A stretch of DNA of 64,000 nt from Paralithodes platypus. Taxonomy: Eukaryota; Arthropoda; Malacostraca; Decapoda; Lithodidae. Position numbers and translations under genes: made by a program. The number at the start of each line of letters is the position of its first letter. Position 1 is the stretch's first letter. The stretch is taken from the NCBI GenBank assembly GCA_032716605.1, contig CM064580.1, positions 37,492,573 to 37,556,572 of the forward strand, written 5' to 3'. The notes under the pieces were generated by a model. That model ran no database searches and was not told the DNA's origin. It was given only the letters and a program-made list of their open reading frames with translations. Positions 24,997-35,100 of the stretch are shown here, one piece after another.

Positions 24997-26550
24997 ATAG
25001 GTTGTGATGGCCTGGTGCAAACGGGAGTTTGGAAGCAGGTAGGCCGTATTATTAATGAACTAATCTGTCACCAGATTATGTATTTTATTCAATGTACCAG
25101 TACTGCTAGACCATTTCATTAATTTCTAACTACCGCCAGACAATTGTATTCACTTACTAGGAAAAGAGATTTAGGGTGACTAATATACTTTATTGATTGT
25201 ATTGTTCCAAAGTATTCAGCTGAGGAAGAGGCAATACAAATCTAGCTTACATTTAACACTAACCGCAACGATAGGTCTACTTTAACACACTACCTCCACA
25301 GTCTCTCTCTCTCTCTCGATAATTTGTGTGACTCTTTTCTGTGCGTGTCTCTCTATGTGTCCTTATGTCTCTATAACTCTTTGTATCCACGTCCCTCACT
25401 ATCGCTATAGCTCTCAATGTCTCTCTCTATATATTTCTTCATATATATCTCCCCTCTCTCTTTCTGTTATATTTTTCATCTTTATCTATCTATATATCTA
25501 TTTATCTATTTATCTATCGGTCAGCTCATCCTCCCTCCCTGTACATCCTTCCTTCCTTCCTCGCCTGATATATTCGTTCCTTTGTGTTGTATCTCTCTTT
25601 TTTCCCTCCATTACTCAACACTTCTTGATTAGACTCTCTTTCTCTCTCTCTGTCCATGAACTGTTGGACTTTCCTTACTCGTTTAGGTAGTTTGAGTCTA
25701 GTTGATTGACTTACTGGCTCACTTGCATCTGAGTTAGCTTGGCAATCATCATATTATCATCATCATCATTATTATCATCATCACCCTATTTTTGGTTCTC
25801 TATATGACCATTTAAGCCATAGGGGAAGATGATAACCTCTCCATCTTACCTTGGTGGCATTTTTCGGATTGGGAAGGTCCAGTGTATGGTGAAGAGTAGA
25901 GATCCAGTAAGTAGAGAGAGCGACCATCTTTTATTTGGGCGCCATTTCGATGCGGTAATTATCAAACAACTGAATGATATTATATATTTGTAATCATGTA
26001 GAGGATCCAAAGACCAAATTGTTTATCCTGTACTAGTATTGTCCAGTCTTTGTTATAAATATAAACATATTTAACCCCTACAATACCAGCGACGGCTCTC
26101 AGCCGTTCTGCTAATATCTAGCTGGAGCTGCTAACAAGACTTGGAGGCACTGCTGTGAGGAGTTGGTAACACTTATCATGGTCCCTCTCAGATACTCCAG
26201 GCCGGCTGATTCAGTGATTCAGTTACCCACCAACTCTTGAGCTAAAAGGGTGTTGTCTCATTGCTTTTGGCAACAAGTCTGGTACTGCAGGGTACTTTTA
26301 ATCTACTATGCCCTGGTACAGTATTGGTAAAGTGTAAGGAGAGGCTTATGATATCAGTGGCACCAATATGGCAGAAGTTAGCCGATTTTTGTAGCTTTTG
26401 TGTTTCTAGTGAGAAGTTCAATATTTTGTTGTAATAGTTGTGGATGTGTGTGTAGTTTGTAACCAGAGGATTGAGGTATGTGGGTATGGGTATAGTTATA
26501 TATATACTCAATAACGCCCATTATCTCCTGTCAACACCAATGATTTTGTT
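24997..26550. other. no gene recognised; pyrimidine-rich and one M3-like end
   Basis: 25300-25660 is rich in TCTCTC and TATCTA microsatellite-like tracts. ATC triplets occur at 25745-25785. At 26069 a sequence like TTAACCCCTACAATACCAGC resembles an M3 terminus without the rest of the element. No gene is supported. Confidence 0.45.
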
Positions 26551-26630
26551 AATAGACCTCAGGGAGAATCGAACACTGACATTTCTAACAGAAGGAATAT
26601 CAAACTAGATGACTTACACCAGGTTCCTAT
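26551..26630 (-). repeat. tRNA-like SINE relic
   Basis: The minus strand has a degraded A box (GTGTAAGTCATCTAGT) and a B box GTTCGATTCTC at tRNA-like spacing. It has no clean cloverleaf. Confidence 0.4.
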
Positions 26631-26700
26631 TAAGGCTACTACTACTCTGCTAGTACAGGTGAACAGAGGTGTCCAATGTGAGGAGACTGCTCATTAGTCT

Positions 26701-26770
26701 CATACGACCACCAGGCGTCGAACCTGGTATCCGTCAGTTGATATCCAAACGCTGCACTACAGGACATCCT
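26701..26770 (-). repeat. tRNA-like SINE relic
   Basis: The minus strand begins AGGATGTCCTGTAGTGCAGC (A-box-like) and has B box GGTTCGACGCC. The acceptor ends do not pair, so a functional tRNA is unlikely. Confidence 0.45.
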
Positions 26771-26896
26771 AAAAACACACCCACACACCCACACACACAC
26801 ACCATCATCATTATCCACCACATACATCACCCAACTCGGAGCCATCACCAACTCTCAGCAAGTTCCAAGATTGATCTTTTCTCCTCCTCCTCCTCC

Positions 26897-26898
26897 GC

Positions 26899-26960
<62 letters not shown>
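26897..26960 (+). repeat. (TC)n microsatellite
   Basis: About 64 bp of TC dinucleotides follow a short (TCC)n run at 26880-26896. Confidence 0.95.
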
Positions 26961-26964
<4 letters not shown>

Positions 26965-27105
26965 GTCAAGGCCCCGAGGAAAGAAGGAAGGAAGGAAGTA
27001 ATAAGAGGGCGAGAGAAGAAAAGAAACCGTGATCTTGGTATTTAGGAGAGAGCGAGAACAAAAAGTGTGAGTGAGAGAGCAGAAAGTGAGGATGGTAAAT
27101 GATGG

Positions 27106-27475
27106 TAAGGGGGGTCACCGTTTTTTTTCTTTCTCTCCCTTTCTCTGGCTTGTATCCATTCGGCCCCATTTAGCTAACTTTTTAAGACGTTTATCCCCAT
27201 CCAGGTGTCGATTTCTTCCTGGCGAGCGAAAGCGAGCCAGCATTGTATGGAGAAATCCGGCTTCGCCAGAGAAATTTTTCTACCGAAAAATGTACAAATT
27301 TAGCTTACTGTCAAAACAAATTTATATATATGTTGACTCGCTACCGCTCACCAGGGAAATATTGACACCTGGATGGGGGTTAACGTCTTAAAAAAGTAAG
27401 CTGAATGTGGCCGATTGGATACAAGCCAAAGAAAGAGGGAGAGAAAGAGAAAACAAGCGAGGTGGGCTCCCTTAA
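27106..27475 (+). mobile_element. M1 element, copy 2
   Basis: It starts TAAGGGGGGTCACCG and ends GGGCTCCCTTAA. The two arms mirror each other around the centre near 27290. It carries GGCGAGCGAAAGCGAGCC on the left and the reverse-oriented counterpart on the right. Confidence 0.8.
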
Positions 27476-27520
27476 GAGGAAAATAAGTAGCAATCTTTGA
27501 ACTTAATTGTATGTTTATGT

Positions 27521-27523
27521 AAT

Positions 27524-27555
<32 letters not shown>

Positions 27556-27570
27556 GGGGAGGGGGGGGGG
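27521..27570 (+). repeat. (TG)n followed by poly-G
   Basis: A short TG run passes into about 32 G interrupted by two A. Confidence 0.9.
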
Positions 27571-27790
27571 TATTTTCTCTAAGTAATGTATTTTCTTTAT
27601 GTAATATTTATGGGTGTGTGTTTGTACTGTTTTATTAGTATTGTGAGTAATGATTCATATTAGTTGGTGAGGGGCGGGAGAATGGTGAGGAGAGTGAAAA
27701 GTGTTGGTGATAATGTGATGAGAGAGAGAGAGAAGTGTTATAGAATTGTAAGAATCCGTTCCACTCTCTGTCAGTTGCCAAACATCCCAG

Positions 27791-28487
27791 AATATATAGT
27801 TATCATATATATAGTTATCATATTATATAGTAATCATATAAGAGTAATCATTATATAGTTATCATATATATATAGTTATCATATAAGAGTAATCATTATA
27901 TAGTTATCATATTATATAGTAATCATATATATAATAATCATATATATAGTTATCATATATATAGTTATCATATAATAGTAATCATATATATAGTTATCAT
28001 ATATATAGTTATCATATATATAGTTATCATATAATAGTAATCATATATATAGTTATATATATAGTTATCATATAATAGTAATCATATATATAGTTATCAT
28101 ATATATATAGTTATCATATAAGAGTAATCATTATATAGTTATCATATTATATAGTAATCATATATAATAATCATATATATAGTTATCATATATATAGTTA
28201 TCATATAATAGTAATCATATATATAGTTATATATATAGTTATCATATAATAGTAATCATATATATAGTTATCATATATATATAGTTATCATATTATATAG
28301 TAATCATATATATAGTTATCATATAATAGTAATCATATATATAGTTATCATATAATAGTAATCATATATATAGTTATCATATATATAGTTATCATATAAT
28401 AGTAATCATATATATAGTTATCATATATATAGTTATCATATAATAGTAATCATATATATAGTTATCATATATATAGTTATCATATAT
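27791..28487 (+). repeat. AT-rich satellite of ATAGTTATCAT units
   Basis: About 700 bp are built from TATATAGTTATCAT and ATAATAGTAATCAT blocks in variable order. Blocks combine into higher-order strings that are themselves repeated. No other sequence intervenes. Confidence 0.9.
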
Positions 28488-28612
28488 TACATCGAGGAAA
28501 GTCCGCCGTGAGCCTACTCTCATCCCTGTGTATATATATTTTTATGAATTGTTCCCTTGAATTGAGCTGCCCCAGAATCCCATCTCATCCCATCTCATCT
28601 ATTGTTCACGAC

Positions 28613-28995
28613 TTAAGGGAGGTCACCGGCTTTTGTTTATCTTTCTCTAATTGTCTCTTTCCCTGGCTTGTATCCATTCGACCCCATTCAGCCAACTGTA
28701 TTTAGACGTTTATTCCCATCCAGGTGTCGATTTTTTCCTGGCGAGCGATAGCGAGCCAGCATTGTATGGAGAAATCTAGCTTCGCCGGAGAAATTTTTCT
28801 ATTGAAAAATGTACAAACTTAGCTTGCTGTCAAAACTAAAATATATGTATGCTGGCTCGCTACCGCTCGCCAGGAAAATATTGACACCTGGATGGGGGTA
28901 AACGTCTTAAAACAGTAGGCTGAATGGGGTCGAATGGATACAAGCCAAAGAGAGAGGGAAAGAAAGAGAAAAAAAAGCGAGGTGGGCTCCCTTAA
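28613..28995 (+). mobile_element. M1 element, copy 3, TTAA on both sides
   Basis: TTAAGGGAGGTCACCGGC begins the copy and GTGGGCTCCCTTAA ends it, so the outer TTAA can be a target duplication. The arms are clear inverted repeats. Both arm copies of the GCTCGCT motif are well preserved (28739 and 28855). Confidence 0.85.
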
Positions 28996-29169
28996 TACAA
29001 TGTTTTAGTTATATGCAAACTGGAATGAAGAGCTACTTTATGTCTCGTTGTGTTAATAAGATGTAGACCGTCATGTTACGGCCCTACAGATTCCATGTGG
29101 TTATATCAATAGGGGAAGGCAGTACCTATTAGTGTACATCCCTTGCGTTCTCGTATTTTTTGTTATATG

Positions 29170-29545
29170 TATTCAGGAGACAAAAGGCAAAGTTGCTTGT
29201 AACAAGTGTCCTCTCCCCCAAGTTGAAAGCGTAATAGAGATCCAAAATCATGGTACGGTACAGTCAAAATGTCTGGACACACGGAGCTTAACCCTCAGCA
29301 CCATGACTTAATTTTCATCTTATTTGAGCTATCACTAGGGGTTTTTCCTAAGCTTACATTCTAAGGGGTAAACACGATCTTCATAAACCCTCTGCATATC
29401 ATAGGTCCTTCTTAAACTGCATGAAATCGTCTAATTTTAGACGGAATCAAAGGAAAAAAAGCGTCCTGGTGCTGAAGGGGTTAAAGTAGTTTAAGCCATA
29501 GGATCAGGGAGAGACAGCTTGAGGGAGAGAGTTCCAGAGCAATGG
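29170..29545 (-). mobile_element. LINE 3' fragment interrupted by an M3 element
   Basis: The outer parts match the reverse of 20710-20940 (GGAGACAAAAGGCAAAGTTG and GGGAGAGAGTTCCAGAGC). A 197-bp M3 element occupies 29288-29484 inside it, at a TTAA. Confidence 0.65.
29288..29484. mobile_element. M3 element nested in a LINE fragment
   Basis: TTAACCCTCAGCACC at the left and GGTGCTGAAGGGGTTAA at the right are reverse complements. The sequence on either side is continuous with the LINE tail, which proves insertion into it. Confidence 0.8.
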
Positions 29546-29748
29546 TTGTCCACAACAGCCATCGAACAGCCAGAAAGGAAATTAGAGACAAAGGCAAAGA
29601 TGGAGGATTAGAAACCGAAGGAAGGTAGTTTTGATGATTAGAGATTAGTGCCATAGTCTATCGAAGGCTTTTGATATGTATAGCACAAAAGAAAAAGTCT
29701 CACCTATGTCTCGAAGGGAGGATGACCAAGAGTTAGTAAGATAAGTAA

Positions 29749-29787
29749 GGGCCGCTCTACTGGTGACCTCCACCAGTAGAGCGGCCC
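29749..29787. repeat. perfect 17-bp hairpin
   Basis: GGGCCGCTCTACTGGTG and its exact complement CACCAGTAGAGCGGCCC are separated by the 5-nt loop ACCTC. I see no T-run or gene context that would explain it as a terminator. Confidence 0.9.
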
Positions 29788-29844
29788 TCAACCCAGAAAA
29801 TGCGATAGGCCTGTTTACTACATATCTTTATATCTTTATATCTT

Positions 29845-29885
29845 TATATCTTTCGCACTGTTGGCACAACAGTGCGAAAGATATA
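29845..29885. repeat. perfect 19-bp hairpin
   Basis: TATATCTTTCGCACTGTTG pairs exactly with CAACAGTGCGAAAGATATA across a 3-nt loop (GCA). It is preceded by three TATCTT repeats. It lies 58 bp after the first hairpin. Confidence 0.9.
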
Positions 29886-30778
29886 CCATCGATTCGGAAA
29901 GAATTTGTTATAGCTACCATATAAAGTAATAATATTGCACCATATGCACATGTTTATCTTGCATAAGGAATATGTGAACAGTAAAGAACAGAAAATAAAT
30001 TTAAAAAGCAAATATTCAGTGACAAAATGGTATATTGTGAAGGGAGCGTGAATGAGGGGTGGGTTGCAGCACGGCATACGTCCTCTCATGCCCAAGGCTC
30101 TCGGAACACCAACTCAATTTTGCTGCTCTCTCGCACATGGACAAGGGAGGAAGGGTAGTGGAAAGATAGAGGAAGGGGATTGAAGGCATTTGAGGGGGGA
30201 GGGGGGAAGTACAGGAAGCGCAGAAGGGAAGAAGTGGAAAGAAGGAGGAGGGGGAAAGTTGAGAGGGAAAGAGAGGAAAGGAGGTGGTGGTATGAAGCAA
30301 TTAATGCTATTTAATCATATATTGCATCTATTTCCTAGCACTGGTCCGTTCTTGTTGTTGTTGTTTTTTGTTTAATAGATACCGGAAGGAAGGTGGCCAT
30401 CTTCCAATAATTATACCATTCGGAGAGTAAAGTCCCCATTTATTGGTTAAAGAAACCATACTGGCAATCTGAAAGACAATTTTGGAAAGATAGATGCTTA
30501 AGAATGTTTTAATTAAGAATAGATTAAACAAATTCAGATATGCAAGAAATGAGATCAATTGGACGATAGCTGGAGGGTTTAGAAGGGTCACCCTTCTTTG
30601 GGACAGGTTGGATGCGAGCAAATTTTTAGCAAGAAGGGAAGACGTTAGAGGAAAGACAGAGACGAAAGAGTTAGCCTAGGCAGGGAGTCAGCACGGAAGA
30701 AAGTTTTTGAGCACACCATGATGAATACCATCCAGTCCGTAGGCCTTCCTAGTATTAAGCCAAGAGAGGGAGGACTAT
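29886..30778. other. no gene recognised
   Basis: A purine-rich patch covers 30140-30300. The remainder is AT-rich. No coding evidence. Confidence 0.45.
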
Positions 30779-30868
30779 GCCTTCGAACACGTGACGAGTA
30801 TTTTTAGACTTCAACCATGACTATTTGCCATTGTTGAAGTCTAAAATACTTGCCACGGGTTCGAAGGC
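30779..30868. repeat. imperfect 37-bp inverted repeat
   Basis: GCCTTCGAACACGTGACGAG at the left is mirrored by the arm ending CACGGGTTCGAAGGC, with a 17-nt loop. The right arm belongs to the SINE array that follows, so the hairpin arises from an inverted piece of that repeat. Confidence 0.75.
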
Positions 30869-31880
30869 TTAGCCCACCACGATACTATAACTAAGGTTGC
30901 TTCCCTTATATCCGCTCATGGCCTAGGGATTACGTGCCCAACTCTCCCAAATATGCCTGGAGTGAGTGGGTTCGAATCCTGGTCAGGGTACCACCTCTCC
31001 AAACCTGTCCGACATCATCATTAGATATTTGTCATTAGAGAGGTTCCATAATAGTACCAGGACGATTACAATCATATAACTCAGCCGAGTTGGTGGGGGG
31101 AATGTGTAAAATAGTCATGGTTGACGTCTATAAAACTCGCTATGTGTTTGAAGGCATAGTCCTCCACGAGGCTATAACCTGGTTCTTCAAGTAAGAACTA
31201 AGGTTGCATCCCTTATATCCGCTCATGGTTGTGTGGTTATGGTGCCCAACTCTCCCAAATATACATGGAGTGAGTGGATTCGAATCCTGGTCAGAATTCC
31301 TCTCTACCAGCCTGTCCGACATTATTGTTAGATATTCGTCATCAGGGAGGTTCCATAGTAGTACCAGGACGATTAAAATCGTATAACTTAGCCGAGTTGG
31401 CGGGGGGGGGGGGGAGAGGGGGGGGGTAATGTGTAAAATAGTCATGCTTGAAGTCTATACAAATCGCCACGTGTTTGAAGGCATAATCCTCCACGGACTA
31501 TAACCTGGATCTTCAAGTAAGAACTAAGGTTGCATTCCTTATATATCCGCTCATGGCCTAGTGGTTACTAGTTAGTTAGTTAAAATAGGACTTTAAAGGC
31601 TATCGACCCTAGAAAATCATTAAGCCCACGAACAGTCAGGAAGTATGCAAGACCGGAGCTCCCGAGCCTCCCCAAGATTTATACACCCAGATATACTAGG
31701 AATATATACCCAGGGTTTGCCTAACTCGAGAACCCCACAATTTTCCTTTAAAGCGACCAGGACTGGAGCCTCTTACGAGAACCCCAGTCCCTTGAGTGGT
31801 TACGATGCCCAACTCTTCTAAATACACCTGGAGTGAGTGGGTTCGAATCCTGGGCAGTATGACTCTCTCCCAATTTTAAA
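30836..31880 (+). repeat. tandem tRNA-derived SINE-like array, three units
   Basis: Units start near GAAGTCTA at 30836, 31123 (GACGTCTA) and 31450. Each contains a tRNA-like part with A-box-like TGGCCTAGTGGTTA and B box GGTTCGAATCCTGG about 50 bp apart, then a body with CCTGTCCGACAT and GTACCAGGACGATTA. Unit 3 is split by a 226-bp insertion at 31569 and lacks its distal part. Confidence 0.75.
31569..31794 (-). mobile_element. SINE-like insertion with 9-bp TSD
   Basis: The 226-bp insert is flanked by AGTGGTTAC at 31560-31568 and 31795-31803. Its left edge TAGTTAGTTAGTTA is the reverse of a (CTAA)n-type tail, so it lies on the minus strand. The join restores the surrounding SINE unit. The family is not recognised. 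Confidence 0.8.
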
Positions 31881-31973
31881 GCTACAATTGACAATTTTGG
31901 GGCCTCCCAAAAATTACAGGCTACTCAACAGCCTACAGTCCCGAGGTTGAGACATTAACACACAAATAATAAC

Positions 31974-31975
<2 letters not shown>

Positions 31976-32020
<45 letters not shown>

Positions 32021-32037
32021 GGTATATATATATATAT
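31976..32037. repeat. (TA)n with central CCGG
   Basis: The TA run is interrupted once by ACCGGT, forming a long palindrome. Confidence 0.9.
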
Positions 32038-32040
32038 TTT

Positions 32041-32484
32041 TTTTTAATTCCAACTACTCCCTCTCAGGCATAGGCTAAGAGCCTGTACATTCAACCGTAC
32101 AGACAACGGTGAAGCCCGTGAGGTCTCGTTCCAGTCTAGGGAGTGAGACATGTGAAGCACGTTGAAATGCAACCAGCCCCCGCTATCTTGCCTTCGCAGA
32201 ATGCACGGGGCCCGGTTGCCCACCCACAGCATATATATATATATATATATATACAGTACAATGTGCGTGAGTGTGCAATAACATTGCAATCATGTAAGAT
32301 TATTGACAAACATCCCAAATGCCCTATAAGAATCTAAAGAGCACGTAGCATCTTACGTGGATTTTTTTTCGCTCACCCTCCACGAACCGAATGAAATCGT
32401 CGAAAGGTAATCAGAATAAAATAGAAAACTGACGGGATATTTCCCACTTACTCCACTTTCCATTTTCTTTGAGTGCCGACTGTT
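32041..32484. other. no gene recognised
   Basis: It contains a second short (TA)n at 32230-32252. No gene is supported. Confidence 0.45.
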
Positions 32485-32869
32485 TTAAGGGGAGTCACCT
32501 GCCTTTTTTTCTCTCCTTTTCTCTTGCTCTCTTTCTTTGGCTTGTATCCATTCGGCCCCATTCAGCCTACTTTTTTAAAACATTTATCCACATCCAGGTG
32601 TCGATCTCTTCCTGGCGAGCGATAGCGAGCCAGCATTGAAAGGATAAATCCGGCTTCGCCGGAGAAATTTTTCTATCGAAAAAGGTACAAATTTAGCCGG
32701 CTGTCAAAACCATTTTTAAAAATATGCTGGCTCGCTATCGCTCACCAGGAAAAACCGACACCTGGATGGGGATAAACTTCTTAAAACAGTAGGCTGAATG
32801 GGGCTAAATGGATACAACCCAGAGTGAGAGGGAGAGAGAGAAAAAAAAATCACGAGGTGAGCCCCTTAA
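32485..32869 (+). mobile_element. M1 element, copy 4, TTAA on both sides
   Basis: TTAAGGGGAGTCACCTGCC at the left and GAGGTGAGCCCCTTAA at the right bound a 385-bp palindrome-like element with the usual GCTCGCT motifs at about 32613 and 32731. Confidence 0.85.
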
Positions 32870-32993
32870 CGCAGCGGGCCAGACATCCTCATTCTGTAAA
32901 CGAGTTGGTTGTTTCACTGAGGCCAAGTTGGGAAACGAAAAGTATGACGGTCTAGAGAAAACAAAAATATATCTATCTGTTAATTAACCCGTA

Positions 32994-33194
32994 CAATATC
33001 AGAGACGTATCTTCTATATGATTTAAGCCACATTTAGACGATTTTATGAAGCTTAGCAAATATATTAATGTAGCTAAAAGGAGTAATTGAGATAGTCTGT
33101 AGCTTTTTCATTGATAGACGTCGTAGCTGAATAAAATCATCAAATACTTTTCAGAATATAATGAAAAGGACGTGACCGGTACAGAACGGGTTAA
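32994..33194. mobile_element. M3 element
   Basis: It is bounded by TTAACCCGTACAATATCAG and GGTACAGAACGGGTTAA and has the shared interior TAGACGATTTTATGAAGC. TTAA is present at both ends. Confidence 0.8.
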
Positions 33195-33602
33195 TCTAAG
33201 TTTAGCTACTTGATCTATGTACCTATTTGTCTACAGATTATACTAGGTGCAAACGTGAGCCATAACAAGTATACATCCATTTGGATTGTTGATTATTTAA
33301 AGCCAGCCTTTGAATCATCCGGGAGATAATAACATATACCGCCATGTTTAAAGGGTGATATCTACCAAAAAGCTACTCTTTACAAAGGGTTATCATGTCA
33401 TTTATTAACTTTAGGCATCAAACTATCCAAAAATTAGCATCGTGTTTTGCCCACCCAGGTGGTACCGATATCTGGTCTGGTCCATTGACTACTGTATTGT
33501 TTCCTTGGAGGTCAATACGGATTCAAATGAGTGGGCTGCTATTAATATTACCAGTAACAACTATTCAACTATATGGTTATTTACCTGTCTATGTACATGT
33601 AT
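33195..33602. other. no gene recognised
   Basis: Open frames of 74-81 codons overlap here and run into the inverted-repeat arm. No domain is recognisable. Confidence 0.4.
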
Positions 33603-34590
33603 GTACTATTGTGGACATAAGTCCTGCTACACCTGCCTGACAGGGATTCGCGAATTGTGTTGGTAACATTGCTATCGCCCCCACCCACCGTTCCCCCACT
33701 CCATCCCCACTCTACCACACTCTCTCAGCCAAGCCCTCCCTTCTCTCTCTACTTCTTTCGTTCTTGTTCACGTCTATAAGCCGTTCTTTATTTCTCCCTC
33801 TCTCATTGAATCATTGTATTCTTATGAATGTTTTCCAAATCTTCCTAAAATTAAATATAATATCATTACATACTTCGTATTTATATTTGCCATTTTATAA
33901 AAACCTAACAATATAAAGTTGGATAATCCATTCGAATATGAAAGTTTATTAACAATATATATTAATTAAGTCAATTACAACTGAAACCTAATTTTACTTT
34001 TGCATTATCATATTTCAATTCAGTTATAATTATCTAAGCCCATATATCCTACTGTTTGGAGTAAGCATGTATTTCACTGTTAAAGTATATATATTATTGA
34101 ATGAGATGATTGACACACTCATAAAATAGGTTCCTATATATATTATATTCATTGAATATTAAAAGTTGTAAATATATGGTTACGTGTGTATTCTCAATTC
34201 AGTATTCGCCTGTCAACCCACCTTCCCCTAAACTACGGTAGCTCACACTATACTGTATTCATATTTCGTAACTAATCAACTCAAACACACTGCCATACAC
34301 ATTAATGTAACATTACATTACACAAACGTGCATGTTATTTTCATATTTGAGGATGTTTGGCGTCTTTCAACTGCCTCAGCGAACACCGAGATTAACCCCT
34401 TCCGTATCAGGGTTGTGTTTTGTTTTATTACAGCTATATTTACACAATTTTGTGCAGATAAAGAAGGATCTGTGGTATTTAAAATAATTAATTAAGCTAG
34501 TATGAAGCCTTTTAATAGTTACATTTCCTTCCTTAATTGAATACAAAATTAAACATATAGCTATTCTCCATTCACTCGAACCATGCATCT
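33603..34590 (+). repeat. left arm of a large inverted duplication
   Basis: Starting at GTACTATTGTGGACATAAGT, this arm is the imperfect reverse complement of 40420-41764. Clear blocks are the ATTCGCGAATTGTGTTGGTA region, the pyrimidine-rich tract at 33680-33790, CTTACACTAT-type sequence around 34230, and 34290-34420 including CATGTTATTTTC. The right arm is longer, partly because of an M3 insertion that this arm lacks: the empty TTAA is at 34161-34164. Confidence 0.85.
34392..34580. mobile_element. degenerate M3 element
   Basis: TTAACCCCTTCCGTATCAGG and the interior GATCTGTGG identify it. The distal end is lost. It is shared with the right arm (ending at 40651), so it predates the inverted duplication. 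Confidence 0.55.
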
Positions 34591-34754
34591 GGCTCCTAAT
34601 TGGTGTTTGTATCGACGTTCATGATTTCCCATCTTATCAATACCGAAGCTCATTGACCCAGAAGAGTCGCAGATAGTCTGTATTATTGTCCTGATTATTC
34701 TATATTCATTCATTATACATGACGCATTTTAATAATGTTAATGATTACTTAACA

Positions 34755-34860
34755 ATCTACAGTGTTATCCAAATCTTAAGAGTCATGACATGATCACATT
34801 AAACACATTTATCACGTACAGTATATATCATACAGTATACACAAGCGAAATAAAACAATG
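34755..34860 (+). repeat. foldback repeat arm 0
   Basis: CAGTGTTATCCAAATCTTAA starts a segment that reappears inverted at 34948-35100 and in the same orientation at 36951-37092. Confidence 0.65.
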
Positions 34861-34947
34861 ATAAACCCAGTAAGTAATCAAGAGATGAATACTGACTAAC
34901 TTGGCCCACGTGGCTTCGAGGCAATCACAGGCCCTGCTTTATTTATT

Positions 34948-35100
34948 ACACATATAAAATAGGCAGCGACGGCATTGCATTTCTTGCTTGTGTTTACGGT
35001 ATTATATCTGTGTTATTTATGTGTTCCCTGTGATAGTTAATTTATCTTAAGATTTGGATATCACTCTAGATTATCACATTATTATTTGAATTAATTAAAC
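34948..35100 (-). repeat. foldback repeat arm 1
   Basis: This is the reverse complement of 36951-37092 (shared blocks: AATAGG, GTTATTTATGTGTTC, GGATATCACT). Together the arms bracket the CR1 element. Confidence 0.75.

Noticed and set aside
27791..28487. CRISPR-like array
   Set aside because: There are no unique spacers; the intervals are variants of the same AT-rich block. The genome is eukaryotic.
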